A stretch of 64,000 nt of DNA. Source: Ophiostoma sp. CBS 140.51. Its lineage: Eukaryota > Ascomycota > Sordariomycetes > Ophiostomatales > Ophiostomataceae. The DNA lies in the NCBI GenBank assembly GCA_029298735.1, contig JANSLP010000055.1:62001-126000 (forward strand). Direction: 5' to 3'. The notes under the pieces are model-generated. The model was not told the DNA's origin, did not search any database, and saw nothing but the letters and a program-made list of their open reading frames with translations. Below, piece by piece: positions 1 to 14,663 of this stretch (its first letter is position 1; the number at the start of each line of letters is the position of its first letter). The translations under genes and the position numbers were made by a program.

Positions 1-797
1 TAGAAGGAGAACGGGGGAACAGAAAAGGGCGAACAGGGCTGGACCTCGCAGTAGGAATCTTTATTGTCTTTCCTTGCTCAACGGTGTCAGTCATAATGGG
101 TGCGAGGATGATTGTTTTTTAACGGCAGACATAGATCACAAGGACAGAATCAACAAGCACAAACAATGAATTCCAATGACAATCTACAATACTCTACTCC
201 CTTTTTTGATCTGCAAACTTTATAACACTTCTTACACGAGTGAGACTGATAACTGTCATGGGGCATCGAAATGCCTTCATTGTATGTTGGTTTCTATGTA
301 CATAGTACATCGTTTACTTTCATATGCCTTTCATGCCATCCTATCCACGGAAATGACAACATATAACCTAAGACAACAATGAATATCTTCAGCAATATGG
401 GGGTTTCGATAAAGAAGCAACGGCAATTACATCGTAAGGAAACGAAAGATAAACAACAGAAGAGGACTAGAAATGGAAGAAAACGAGTTACTTTTTACGC
501 CTTATGAACTTGAAAATACAGCGATAAACGCACAGAAAATGAAGAGAAAATGAAGAGAAAAAGAAGAAAAAAGTGGAAGCTTTCGGGCGAAGTGGCTTTT
601 GTAATGAAAATGAAAAGAAAGCGAAAACAATTGATATCGCGCCGTCCGGACCCCGCCCCCATGAAGAAAACATGTGCAAATATGCAAAGAAAAAAAGACA
701 AAGGAATGAAAGAAAATGAAACAACAGCGACCATCAGATGAAGTCAGAAATCAGAAACCACAGCTCAAGTCTACCGCTGCCGGTCCACCATGGGCCT
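1..797. other. Gene-free flank left of RPA34
   Basis: No coding region is supported here. The stretch is A/T-rich, with purine-rich runs around 480-740 (repeated GAAAA/GAAGA) that keep short frames open without protein-like composition. It includes the 3' flank of the minus-strand gene ending at 798 and perhaps the end of a gene outside the window. Confidence 0.5.
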
Positions 798-2999
798 CTA
801 GTTTATCCGGGGGAGTGGCACGGGCGTCACTTTCTTGGGCTGCGTAGAAGAGGCGGACAGACCGGCTACTGGCGTGGCTACGCTGTCGTTGTCGTCCTTG
901 CTGGCCTTGCGTTCCTTCTTGTCCTTCTTTTCCTTCTTCTCTTTCTTGTCATTTTTCTCCTTCTTGTCCTTCTTCTTCTTCTCCGACTCAGCAGGGGCGG
1001 CATCCTCGTCGTCGTCAATGTCCATGGCATCGACGTCAGCCTCCTCAACAACAGCACGCTTCTTGTCCTTGCTCTTCTTCACAACCTTGTCGTCAACGAC
1101 AATCTTAGAGGGTGTGTCGATCTGCGAGTAGGAGATCTGCGACGAAGACGGCAGGATGTCGTCACTCTGAGACTTCTTCTTTTTGGCCGTCTTCTCGCTG
1201 GTGGCAGTAGTGGCCACCTTGAGGGCTGACACCGGCAGGACGGGCGGTGCCACAGGCGTCACCTTGTGCACGGGTGCAGCCGTGTTCAGACCAGGAATGG
1301 GCGGCAGTGGCACAACGCTAGCCGGCTTCTTGTCCTTTTCGCTCTTGTCTGCAGACTTGTCCTTTCTGGCCTTCTTCTTCGGGCTGGCCTCGGCCTCAAC
1401 ATCGGCGTCGGCGTCCACCGCCTTGCTCTTCTTCTTGCTGGAGTTGACCGGGGCGCCGCCGTCGCTTTCGTCGTCGCTATCAGTCGAGGCAGCAGCAGCA
1501 GCAGCATCACCGTGTTTGCGCTTCTTAGATGCAGTCACAGTATCGTTGACGCCAATGGGCAGGTACCGTGCGCGCAGGCCCTCGGGTTGCTTGCGGGGCT
1601 GCTTCTTGGTCACAACAGGCGCCTTGACGGCCAAAGCGGCCTCATCGACCGCCTCCTCGCCATCCTCCTGTGTGAACCGAGTCACGCGCTTCAGGTGCAT
1701 AGTCCTGTCGATGGCCCGATCCACTGTTGCGCGTTAGCAGGCAATTCAACTAGAGTGGACGTATCATTTGACTTGTACTTACGGACGGAGTACTTATCAC
1801 CAGCCTTGTTGGGAATCAACAGCTTAATCGTCTTTGAGGTGAGCGAATCGTCGAAGCTCATGCCGTAGTCCTCGCCCTCGTGGCTCAGGATCGCCTTGCC
1901 CTTCTCGGCCTTCTCCACAGGGATCGCCATCTTCTCGACAACGGTAATGGGCACGGAGGACGGCGCCGTAAAGTACCAGAGCTGCTTGCCCTCGAGCTTG
2001 GCCTGGCGGAACACGCGGGTCACATCAGAAGCATCGTTGGACTCGTCGGCGCGACGCAGCTCAAAGCCCTGGGTCGCAAACTGGGGGATCTTATTCGCCC
2101 TGTCGTAAAAGTCAGTAAGGTTGTCTTTGTTTCATCGTTTGATGTAAGCGCACGTACACTTGGCTGTCACCGTTCTCGCGTGTGGCAATCGCAAACGACT
2201 GGTCGGCCATCTCCTCGTCGGAGTTGTCGCCGTCTGCCACCAGAACCTCCGCCTCTTCCTCTTCGTCCTCCTCGCTCTCGACACTGGCTGAGCGCGAGCT
2301 GGACGAGCTGGTCGCGGCGGACGAAGATGATGAAGTAGCCGCAGCAGCCGCCGCAGCAGGCTTGCTGGCCGTCTTTGTGTTTGTAGCTTCGTCGACCTTC
2401 TTCTTCTTGGGCGCCTCATCCTCGTCGCTCTCTGAGCTGCTGTCCTCTTCTGAGGAGCTGCTCTCGGACGAGCTCTCTGCCTTTGCAGCAGCCTTCTTGC
2501 CGTTCTTTGTCGGCTTCTTGGCCGTCTTCTTCTCCTCCTCTTCGCTCTCCGACTCAGACTCGCTATCGCTGTCGCTGCTTGTGTCGCTGCTGCTGCTGCT
2601 GGTCTCGGCCTTCTTCACGGTGGCCTTCTTCGTCGCAGCGGCAGTTCCGTTCGTCTTGGCAGCCGGCTTTGGCACAGGCGTCGGCGTGCTCATGGCTGCA
2701 GTGCCATTGGGCTTGGCCGTAGGTTTGGTCGCAGACTTAGTTGTCGCTGCAGCTGCTGACGCCCCCGACACCTTGCGCAGAAACGACGACTTTTTGTCGT
2801 CATCCGAGTCGCTGTCGGATCCAGAGCTGCTGTCGCTGTCGCTTGACTCGTCGTCGCTGTCGTCAAATACAGCGCCCTTGCTGCCGTTCTTCAGGTCGCT
2901 CAGAGACACCTTGGGTGCCATGACCTCCGTCGGCCGGCTGCCGAGCATGCCCTTGAGGTGGTCAGTCAGTTTGCCCAGAGGCGCCCTCGGGCCAACCAT
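798..2999 (-). CDS. RPA34: DNA-directed RNA polymerase I subunit RPA34-like protein
   Basis: Three minus-strand exons, 2999-2158, 2099-1783 and 1723-798, joined by GT-AG introns that keep frame, give about 694 residues. The first 280 residues are a Ser/Asp/Glu/Lys-rich low-complexity tail (runs such as SSSESSSSEED). The family core follows: IPQFATQGFELR, then KQLWYFTAPSSVPITVVEK, then a beta-rich stretch to about residue 430 matching the fungal RPA34.5 family. The C-terminal third is Lys-rich (KKKKDKKEKNDKKEKK), as expected for this subunit. In yeast this protein pairs with RPA49 and supports Pol I elongation in the nucleolus. A second Met at 2922 (MAPKVSLSDLK) could be the true start. It is divergent from GRC3, another rRNA-pathway gene. 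The assignment rests on the core motif because both tails are compositionally biased. Confidence 0.72.
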
Positions 3000-3744
3000 T
3001 TTGACGGTTTCGTGTGTTTGTTTCGTAAAAGTCGTTTGGTTTGTTGGTTTTCGTTGGGTCGGGGGATGGAGAAGTGTCGATTGGCTTCGAGGTCAAACGG
3101 TTGCGATTGTTGGTCGTCTGTTGGTTCCTGGTGAACGTGAAATGCGATCGTCGAACCAACACCAACTCGAAAGTGACTGAGACTGAGATGGCAGAAAAAA
3201 AAAGTTTCTTAGCCAGAGCTTTGCTTTCCCCCCGAGTCCTCCTCAAAAAAAGACTTCACTTAAACGAATCGCGTGCTCCTATTGGCTTGTGCGGTCCCAC
3301 CATGTACGGAAAGAGCGGCAGAATCACTTCACCGCCAAAATGTTTTTGGAGGAAGTCGCGATACAGCACTGTGCGAGTCAACTCCAGTCGCGAGTTGGGT
3401 ATGAAAAAGAATTCAATAAAGTGGTTTTCAGTAAGGGAAAAGGTTACAACGATTACTTTATTCTAAAGATCCCATAGATGTTAATTAACACTATGAAACT
3501 GTGTAAATATGACTTAAGATACAACTTCTTCAACGAGCTCGAGGTGGCTGAAAATGCCCCACAGTCCAATCGCTCTTGCCTGTTAACCACAGTGCGGATT
3601 GGGCGCCTTTCCTTCCCGCATCACAGCTCCCAAAATTCATTTCAGATTCGACTTCACGTCGACTTCACTTTTGTGCCGGCACGCTCTCTCTTCTCCAACA
3701 AATCTTGAGGAGCCACGAGGCCAGCGTGAAGAACCCGGCACATC
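3000..3744. promoter_or_regulatory. Shared divergent promoter region of RPA34 and GRC3
   Basis: This 745-base interval lies between two start codons that point away from each other, so it must hold both promoters. I see no convincing ORF and no clear TATA box. A/T-rich tracts occur near 3195-3210 and 3400-3520. I could not identify a specific factor site with confidence. Confidence 0.5.
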
Positions 3745-6408
3745 ATGGAGCCGAGGAAAAAGAGAAAGGTCGAGCCCGGTCCGCCGCCAGCACCACGTGA
3801 GTACGCCATGTTTTGAAGCAAAAGGAAACGGGATGAAAACAAGCAATGAGATGGATGGTCTGTTAGTATGACGTCGAAGCACTGCTAACACATCTGACGC
3901 TAGCTAAGAGTGCACGGCAGCGGATGCTTGAGCAGAAAGAGGCTGCTGCGCGTGAAGCACAGGCCGCTCTCGAGAAGGCAGCTGCTGAGGCCAAAGCCGA
4001 GCAGTCACAAGCAGATGAAACTCAAGATGCTCAACCAGCTGTGACAGAGGCCGTGGCCGTGCTACCAGTACAAGTCTCTGTCGAGAATGAAGCACCGAAA
4101 ATACAGGCCGAAGTGACCGTTGCTGCTGCTCCGGTGGCTGCACCAGAGCTGAAACCAGTCGAGCCACTTGTGGTACAAATTAAGAGGTGAGAATCCCTCG
4201 GTTTCTCTCTTTTTGTTTTCTCTCTGGTAAAAATTGTTCCAAGGCTAACTTCACATGCAGTAATGCCACGGTACGATTGGCACCAACTCGACAAACTGCA
4301 CCTGTGATACGGTCTTCTTTTCAGCCAAGCAAACAGAATTATCAGCAGAAAGCAAATGGAAGTATGCTCCTGAAGATAATTGATGAGGAGGTGCGTGAAC
4401 TTGGGAAGATTTATGACGCTCAATGAAACCAGAACCTAACAAAACAGCGCCTCGTTATCATTGGAAGCTATGGGCTCACGATCAAATGCGGTACCATGAC
4501 CGTGGCCGGAGCAACACTTCGTGCCTCGGAGAAGACATATTGGGTTCACGCACCACGATGCTACGCACTTCCCGTTCTTCGGTGTACGGACGACGCAACA
4601 ATCATGCTGCAGCCACATCCCGCTGCTCCAGCTCTTCGCCAACTGGGTAAACTCTCACCGATGTTCTCGAGACTCTGGAACGAGCCACCAATCGACTCAT
4701 CTAAGAAGGAGTTCAACGCCACGTTCCAAATTGTGAGTTCAAGCTAAACTTATTTTCTACGTGCATCGTGCTGGGTATTAACTGACTTCATGAACAGCTT
4801 TACACATCGGACGACGACGTCTTGCCATCACGAGATATCACGGCACCACCAGAGTGGTACAAGTTGATTGCCGAGTTGACATCGCCCAAGAAGGGTGCCC
4901 CTAAACCTGGACAGCAGGTTTTGTTTGTCTGCGGGCCAAAGTCCTCTGGTAAATCTACATTCTCGCGGTTGCTTGCAAACCGACTCATCACAAAGGAAGT
5001 TGTAAGCGCAGGCAAGCAGACCAAAAAGTGGACGACACCTAGCGTTGCTGTGCTGGATATCGACCCAGGCCAGCCCGAGTTTGGTACGCCAGGGTCGTTG
5101 TCTCTAGTGCATGTTCATGAGCCAAACTTTCAACCTCCGTTCTGCCACCCTTATGTCGCAAGCGACAACAGCCAAGGCAACAAATTGCTCCGTGCTCACG
5201 AGCTAGCCTCTGTGTCGCCAGCAACGGATCCCGAGCACTACATCGAGTGCGTCCTGGACCTTTACTCTCTCTACCACAGAGACCTACGGAACCGCTGCCC
5301 ACTCGTCGTGAATACACCTGGATGGATCCAAGGTACAGGTCTTGAGATTCTCACTGAATTACTCAAGAGAATGCGGCCATCTCATGTCATTTACATGTCA
5401 AGAGAGGGGCCCGATGACACTGTTGTAGGCTTAAAGTCGGCGTATCAAAACGTGCCTTTTGTGGAGCTACCATCACAGCCGGGCGACTTGAAAGTACGGA
5501 CGCCAGCACAGCTGCGGACGATTCAGACTATGTCTTATATCCACCTCGACGCCTCATCTCCCCCTTCAAAAGCGACGTCTTTGCAAAAACCTCCAATCCG
5601 CCCATACGCGTCCTGGCTGGCCTCACCCGTGAGCGCGATTCGCCCATGGGTTGTTCCTTACACCGGACCGAATAGCGGTATATTGGGAGTGATGTGCTAC
5701 GACTCGCAACCGCCGACTGATCTTGTTGCGGACACCATAAATGGTACTATGGTGTCCATTGTGGTTATTGAAAATATGACTGCCTTCCGGACGATGGACG
5801 AGGCCGCTGACGGCTCGAGCACGGAGATGGAGGTTGATGCGGAAGATGGCGATGGCACCTCAAACTCCACTCCTCGCCGCCTTCCGCCGTTTGTGCGCTC
5901 ACCAGAAGGCATTCCTTACATTTTGAATCCAGACGACCGAAAGCTGGATCCACGACACTCGTACAAACTCGGCGTTGCCCTTGTGAGAGGCATCGATACT
6001 CGGAACAAGGAGCTGCATTTATTGACCCCACTGCGGGCCGGCGAGGCGATCGACCAAGTCATGCAGCAGGATGGAGTAGGCGTTGTCCTTGTGTCTGGGA
6101 AATTCGACTCACCGACATGGGCTTACACGGAGGATATGTTCCTGCAAAGCGCAAGCAAGGAAACCAAAGGCGCAGGTGAGGCAACGGACGACGTTTCTGG
6201 AGAAGATTCAGACGGCGACGAGTCAGATGCGGGAGAGGATGGCACTGATACAGAGAGTGCGGCTATCGAGCGCGGAAAACAGCCACCGTCTGATATACCG
6301 TGGGTCGAGACTCTGCACGGCGGTCAAAAACGAGACATTGGCTCTCGTGTGTGGCGCGTGAGGCGTGATCTCGGACGCAATAACAATTCAAATGGTGGCG
6401 GCGACTAG
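3745..6408 (+). CDS. GRC3: Polynucleotide 5'-hydroxyl-kinase GRC3
   Basis: Five exons: 3745-3796, 3904-4186, 4261-4390, 4448-4732 and 4798-6408, about 786 residues. All four introns are GT-AG and phase-consistent; the third has a CTAAC branch-like motif just before its acceptor. The protein starts MEPRKKRKVEPG, a strong monopartite nuclear localisation motif, followed by an Ala/Glu-rich helical stretch. The kinase has a Walker A loop GPKSSGKS (about residues 296-303) and the family block VLDIDPGQPEFGTPGSLSLV. GRC3/NOL9 phosphorylates 5'-hydroxyl RNA ends and works with Las1 in ITS2 removal; in yeast it also affects Pol I termination. An acidic Ser/Asp/Glu-rich insert lies near residues 580-600 and another near 710-750. 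It is divergent from RPA34. Confidence 0.93.
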
Positions 6409-7044
6409 ACCTTCACCAGAAACGGCAAACTGGTGGAGGTAGGTTGGAGAGGTAGGCTCGTGTGGCTTGCATGTTCCTCAATACTACCCAAGCGAATTTT
6501 GTGCCTCTCTTGATCGGTCATGCTCTGTCATTCTCTTGTCATATCAAGCTACCCCGCTCCTCTTTACCGCAGGTCATTCTGCAACCTGCAGGCATGAGTT
6601 TTGTGAGAGCTCCGACACACATGAAGCCAATTTCTCCAAAATTCCTCTCACGGCGAAGGAACATGGCATTTTCGAGACTTTGAGCGACCGAATGCGACGC
6701 GGGGCGCCGACTTCTTTTCTTTCGTTATGTTGTGTCTTTTGCCTCGAATATATTCCCGAAGCAAAGCATTTTTTTTGTACGACATTTATTTTCTCTTGAT
6801 CTACAGCAATATAATTTACTGGTGTCACGGCTCATTACTGGTTTTCTTCTCTTTCCTGCATTGAACATTTATCTTGGATACTACTTTGACGTACGCCCAC
6901 GTTTCACGACGTCGTCAACGGCTTGACCCTTTTCTTTTGTCTTTTTCTATCCCGTTTTATTTGCACCCTTCCGAACGAGCTTATTCTTTTCCCTTTGTGC
7001 AACGTGCACCAATAATCCACCCTGTGGCTCCCACGCGACCGGCC
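6409..7044. other. Intergenic: GRC3 3' flank and monooxygenase promoter
   Basis: No gene seen. The stretch is pyrimidine-rich toward the right end (CTTTTCTTTTGTC runs from 6900), typical of a fungal 5' leader before the start at 7045. Confidence 0.5.
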
Positions 7045-9664
<2,620 letters not shown>

Positions 9665-11822
9665 AGACGATGCACGGGAAGAGTGTAAACCTTTATTTTC
9701 TTGTGGAGGTTTCATTTCTTATCTATAAATTTTCTTGGTTTCTGGAGCTATTTCCTTGGAATATTTTTTCATTGTCAAACAAACAGCCAAGGCACGCACG
9801 CCAAAGCTCTATTCTTGTCCCCTTCCTAGTTCTCTTGATGATTTGATTTTTATTGTCTTGGACTTGGCTTCGCGGCAGTGGCATTAACATTGACATGTGC
9901 CCCGTGACACAAAATGTATGCTTGTCACCCACCCTTTCATCTCTCGCCAACAGCGGCGGCCGACCGGTTCGGCCCCCAATGGCAACCTACCAGCCCACCT
10001 GCCAACGTCGCCTTTCTCGTCTGGAAGCGCCCAAGTCACTCTCGCCGGCCCAACAGACAAACGACAAGCAATCAACAGAAATAGAAAAAAATATGAGAGG
10101 CGGAGACCTGGGCCGTCTTTATACCGAGGATTCGGGCAGCTCACCTTACCTACTCTTTCTACCTCTTTTGTGCTCTTTCTTGACCGGTGTGCCATGTGTC
10201 GTCTGCTTTCCCCTTTGAGACAGCGTTCAGCCGCGTGGTCACCATCGGGCAAAAACAGAACAAAGCCACTGCATGATCTTTTTGCCTCTTGCATGTCCCA
10301 GCTTAGCCCTTTTATGGCGTTTCATTTGCCGGCAGCACACCTATCCCTCACGTCCTCGTGGGTTACATCAAAGGAACAACATGCACTTCCATCTTCAACC
10401 AACACATCGAGAGCTCGGTCAAAGCTAGCGACCTACGTGTGCGACCCAAATGTGCGCATCGATCGGTGAAAGGGGGAAAATAAAAAGTACAAAAAATCTG
10501 GAAGTTCATCAACGATACTTGGATAATCAACTAAAATGTGCACAATATTTACGGTCCGAATCGTAGGACTTGAAAAGCAGCACACGAGCAAACATGCTGA
10601 AATGGTCACACGAGAGTCTGAAATTTTCTTTGACTCTGCAGATCTATTTCTCCATCACGTCTGTGAATAAGGTGGCATATGGGAGGAAAAGACAAAAAAA
10701 GAAGGGGGTCAAAAGCTCGGGCAACAAACTACATCACATCACACGGCATCTGTACTGCTTGACGGCCACCGACCTCTGCCATGTACTATTGTGTCACATA
10801 CAATTTTCTGCGCCTTTGTGTAGGTTAAGTTGATCATGTTCTAATTTATCTATTTTCTTTTCATTTTCATTCATGTCGACCTTCGTTACAAAAAAAGCCA
10901 ACCCTTTTTGTGTAACCTCTCCTAGCCCCTACATATCCACCCCTGGTGTTCCTCCCCGCCCGTTGAGTATGTAAGTAGGAAAAAAAGCCGTATCTGCCCT
11001 ATGCTTGTCTTTGGTTGCTTTTCCTGAAGTTTATTGACTCTGTTTATTCGCTATTGACGATACCTCTTGTTGGTTACTTGTCGCCTTATTTTATCAGCCG
11101 TGGTTCGCTCCTTCCTTATGCTACTGGACCGGTCATCATCTGCTCTTTCCGTTTTTCTCAGGGTGCCCCTTGCTTGGATTGCTCCTTCCTTGATCGTCTT
11201 TGCTCAGATGTGCTCCTTCCCCAAGTTTCTTACTGACCAAACAGTTCTCCACTCTATTGACTAAGTTTGGACCTCAACATCAGATAAAGGACATAAAAGG
11301 ATCTCTGCCCCCCCTTTTCTTTCATTGACATCAGTTCCGTCCTTTGCCAGCAAAATAGAACATATCTATTTACGTCTACCTTTTCATTATTTCTGTCCCA
11401 TATTTATTTGCGCCTCCATTGACGAAGCCTCTACCCACAGACCTCTCGTCTTTGACTACCTTCACTTTCTTTGCTCTATTGAGCGGCCCCGACTGGATCA
11501 ACTGGATCAACTTGCTCACTTCCTCAACCTCCTCAACTTCCTCAACTCCTTGACGAAAGGGTATTCGCTCTTCGCAACACCAACTCATCAGCCCGTCATT
11601 GAGAAACCTCTGGTTCGTCTCATAAAGATGCTTTCAAAAAAGAGTATAAAGCGTCGCCATTCCCGCTGTGGTTCCTGGCTGTCTTCTTTCTTGATGGATA
11701 TCCTCAAGAGACAGCCAGTCGACGATCCACGACAGACAATCAACACTCTCGCGCCTCACGCACCATCCCTCTACACAACATCTAGATCACACTTCAAGAA
11801 ACGCCTTCGACAACCCGGAAAG
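9665..11822. other. Long gene-free interval upstream of the S33 hydrolase
   Basis: About 2.1 kb without a supported gene. ORFs near 9897-10469 have no protein-like pattern. From about 10820 the DNA is T/C-rich, and at 11325-11822 one frame stays open into the hydrolase (see findings). GACATAAAAGG at 11289-11299 is a weak TATA-like element. Confidence 0.45.
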
Positions 11823-13520
11823 ATGTCTTCCACTTCTGCTCCCAAGACTCCGTCTAAGGAGGACCTCGCGTATGCCAAGCGTCCCGTGTTTGCGGCCAAG
11901 CTCGACGAGAGCAGCTTCTATCACGAAAAGAAGACGTGCTTCGTCATCAAACAGCAGAAGTACACGGTGCCTCTCAAGCATGATCCTGCACATCCTGACA
12001 CCATCACTGTCACTGCTCGCGTTGTTCTCGGGATGAAAGGCGAGAGAGCTGATAACTGGAAGGAAATGGACGTCACGCTCGAGCCGCTTGACGACAACTC
12101 TTTCGAGATGGTGCCGGACAAGCCCATCGCTGTCTACCTCGTGGGTGGTCCCGGCTCCGACAATCCGTTCACGGCCAACCCCGAAGTGACGGACCACTAC
12201 CTCAACTTGGGCTTCCAGGTCCTCTTCATGGACTATCGCGGCACCGGCAGCAGCACCCTTCAGCGGGCCGACCAGCTCGACACTAATGCATTCCCTAAGA
12301 ATGCCATGGCCTACCCAGAGGGTGTTGTGCCCTCGCTTCAGGGTCTCACGGCAGAGAAGCAGGCGGAAACGCTGACCTGGTACCGCCAGGACAACATCGT
12401 GCGGGACCTCGAGGCCATTCGCAAGCATCTCGTGTCTGCTGGGATCAAGGCTGCAAACAAGTGGACGCTTGTCGGCCAGTCGTACGGTGGGTGGGTATCC
12501 TTCACCTACCTGTCCTTTTACCCCGAGGCGCTCAACATGGTGATCGTGACGGGCGGTATTCCTCCGGTGGGCCAGGAGGCGGACGACGTCTACAGAAACA
12601 CCTACGAGACAGTCATCACGGCCTGCGATAAATTTTATCAAGAGTATCCTCACCATGTGGACAACGTGAAACGCATCGTCAAGCATATTCAAAACCATCC
12701 CACCCCGATCGGGATGCCCGGCGGCGGCAAGTTGACGCCCGAGAGATTCTTGTGCGTGGGTCGCACGCTCGGCACCACAAACGGCGACATGAAGGTCGAC
12801 AGCGCCATCATGGCGTGTATCAGGGACCTTGGCGAAGACGAAACACAGCCAGACCGCGAGCTCACCCGCGACACACTCATCAAGATTGAGTCGTGGCTCC
12901 GGTTCGAGGAGCGGCCGCTCTATGCCATCCTTCAAGAGCCCATCTACACTGAACATCCGCTCCGGGCATCCGACTGGTCTGCCGAAAAGATTGGAAACGA
13001 CTACGATCAGTACTGGTGGCTCAAGGATGGCGCCCTGAAACGCGCGTTTTCGCCCAAGAACAAGGCGGATGAGGACTTTGCTAGTGATAACCTTAACGGC
13101 AAGCAGATCTACCTGTCGGCCGAGCATGTCTACCACTTCCACTACGACCAGTTCCAAGCTCTTCAGCCTCTGAAGAAAGCCGCCGAAATCCTCGCCAAGA
13201 AGGACAACTGGCCGCCGCTGTTTGACGTCAACCAGCTGAAAAACAACAAGGTGCCGACCTCGTCGCTGTCGTACGAAAGAGACATGTTCATCGACGCGAA
13301 TATGTCCCGCGAGACGTTAACAAAGATGGGGGAAAACAGCAACATCATTGCCGAGTTTCGCAAGGACCTGATGCACACGGCCCTGAAGGACAAATCGGAC
13401 ATCGTTCTGCCCCTTCTATGGGAGAACCTTTGCAAGCTTGCAGACGTCTCCGCAGCCGATGTGAAGTCTATGACCGCCAAGCCGTTGATCAAAGCTCTCG
13501 AGGCGAAGGCGCAGAAGTAA
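11823..13520 (+). CDS. Proline iminopeptidase-like alpha/beta hydrolase (peptidase S33)
   Basis: Single exon of 565 residues from the ATG at 11823. The oxyanion-loop region reads VYLVGGPGSDNP and is followed by FMDYRGTGSST, both typical of family S33 prolyl aminopeptidases. The nucleophile elbow is GQSYGGW with Ser at about residue 220. A helical cap follows, and likely acid and base residues lie in the C-terminal 90 residues (SYERDMFID; DLMHTALKDKSD). These enzymes remove N-terminal proline from peptides, normally in the cytosol. There is no signal peptide from this start. An in-frame ATG at 11628 would add a basic 65-residue extension. The specificity for Pro is inferred from family only. 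Confidence 0.87.
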   Translation: MSSTSAPKTPSKEDLAYAKRPVFAAKLDESSFYHEKKTCFVIKQQKYTVPLKHDPAHPDTITVTARVVLGMKGERADNWKEMDVTLEPLDDNSFEMVPDKPIAVYLVGGPGSDNPFTANPEVTDHYLNLGFQVLFMDYRGTGSSTLQRADQLDTNAFPKNAMAYPEGVVPSLQGLTAEKQAETLTWYRQDNIVRDLEAIRKHLVSAGIKAANKWTLVGQSYGGWVSFTYLSFYPEALNMVIVTGGIPPVGQEADDVYRNTYETVITACDKFYQEYPHHVDNVKRIVKHIQNHPTPIGMPGGGKLTPERFLCVGRTLGTTNGDMKVDSAIMACIRDLGEDETQPDRELTRDTLIKIESWLRFEERPLYAILQEPIYTEHPLRASDWSAEKIGNDYDQYWWLKDGALKRAFSPKNKADEDFASDNLNGKQIYLSAEHVYHFHYDQFQALQPLKKAAEILAKKDNWPPLFDVNQLKNNKVPTSSLSYERDMFIDANMSRETLTKMGENSNIIAEFRKDLMHTALKDKSDIVLPLLWENLCKLADVSAADVKSMTAKPLIKALEAKAQK

Positions 13521-14060
13521 ATGTGGCGAAAAGACAAGACTTTGTTTGCTTGTTCTTGCCATATCCTCCGGCCGATAGCAGCCTGGCGGACTTCTTTATG
13601 ATGTTGTCAAACACGCCTGACTTCTCAAAAGCAATGGTTGCAGTGACCTTGCGATGCTTTCACTTTTGTTATTTACACGTCTGCCATTTCCCGAGATAGA
13701 TCCATAGAGCCTCAAAAATCCACCAATTATTTTCGATGCTCGCAGCATCGATGTGGACAACTTGGTTCCTTCCTCCCTTTTGTGATTTTTATGTATTTTT
13801 ATCGCGGTACAAATTTTTCGTTTATTCACAATTATACTCACCACTTTAGGACGTGCCCACCCTCGGAATTCCAACAAGTCCGATCAGCCGATTCTGACGT
13901 ATATCCGCCCACCGCGCCGATCATACCTCCAACCCAAATCGGGCGTATAAGACGCCGCTTGCCCCACGAAACTGATGTTGTCTGACGACTGAGTTCATTT
14001 GCTTCTGTTTTTGGAGACTATCACTTCACGAATCGCGCTGCCCTTCCAACGTCCATCACA
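13521..14060. other. Intergenic, nothing recognised
   Basis: This is the 3' flank of the hydrolase and the promoter of the next small membrane-protein gene. It contains A/T-rich DNA around 13780-13850 and no credible ORF. Confidence 0.5.
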
Positions 14061-14663
14061 ATGGCGTACGGTCTTCTCCTCCTGCGCAGCACGCCAATGG
14101 TGCTGTCGGCCGCCGCCGTGCAGTTCGACTACAGCCAATACCTGTTTTTGCGGCCATTCCTCGACCTGCCGAGCGATCTAGAAAATAAGGACAAGGTGGC
14201 TACGGACGAAAGCCGCAGCCCAGTCAACACCCTCCTCGGCCACTTTATACATCGCCAGTTCCCAGCTGGGTTCGGCGCCATCCTCACATTGTATCCGCTG
14301 ACTTGGGTCGTCACTGGCGCCAACTTGCTGCTCAGCTACCCCACAAGCCGGCTTGCATCACTCTTCGGACTCTCGACAGCAGCCGGCATCAACCTCACTC
14401 CGGCCGCCCGTCACTTCTATACGGCCGGCCTCGTCTTTAGTGTCGGACACATGCTCTTTGGCCCCCGGGCACTGGATCTGATGGAAACGATTGGCAGCCT
14501 GGGCGAGAAGGCTAACAGGCCCGACAGCGAGAAAAAACAGCACAACAACCTGCACTTGCTCTCGACGTGGCTACAGCTGCATTTGACACGCACGTTTCTG
14601 GCTGATGTTCCAGGCTGGTTATGCTTTACGGCAGCGTTTTTACTGAGTGCAAGGGCACGCTGA
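14061..14663 (+). CDS. Uncharacterised multi-pass membrane protein
   Basis: Single exon of 200 residues with a clean ATG context (ACAATGG). About four hydrophobic segments are visible: residues 4-20, 72-95 (ILTLYPLTWVVTGANLLLSY), 117-135 (FYTAGLVFSVGHMLFGP) and 181-197. Between segments 1 and 2 is a polar loop with several acidic residues. The segment order and size recall small fungal membrane proteins of the DUF1772/anthrone-oxygenase type, but I cannot confirm the family motif. The next gene to the right, on the opposite strand, also encodes a small membrane protein. Codon use resembles that of the neighbours, so it is probably real. Confidence 0.7.
   Translation: MAYGLLLLRSTPMVLSAAAVQFDYSQYLFLRPFLDLPSDLENKDKVATDESRSPVNTLLGHFIHRQFPAGFGAILTLYPLTWVVTGANLLLSYPTSRLASLFGLSTAAGINLTPAARHFYTAGLVFSVGHMLFGPRALDLMETIGSLGEKANRPDSEKKQHNNLHLLSTWLQLHLTRTFLADVPGWLCFTAAFLLSARAR

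Noticed and set aside
9897..10469. 190-codon plus-strand ORF
   Set aside because: It has no domain, no conserved-looking pattern and poor start context; it lies in low-constraint intergenic DNA.
11787..13157. 456-codon minus-strand ORF opposite the S33 hydrolase; similar ones opposite iPGM (24822-26174) and DUG1 (39576-40838)
   Set aside because: They are open because of strong C-ending codon bias in the real genes. The sense frames carry complete enzyme motifs.
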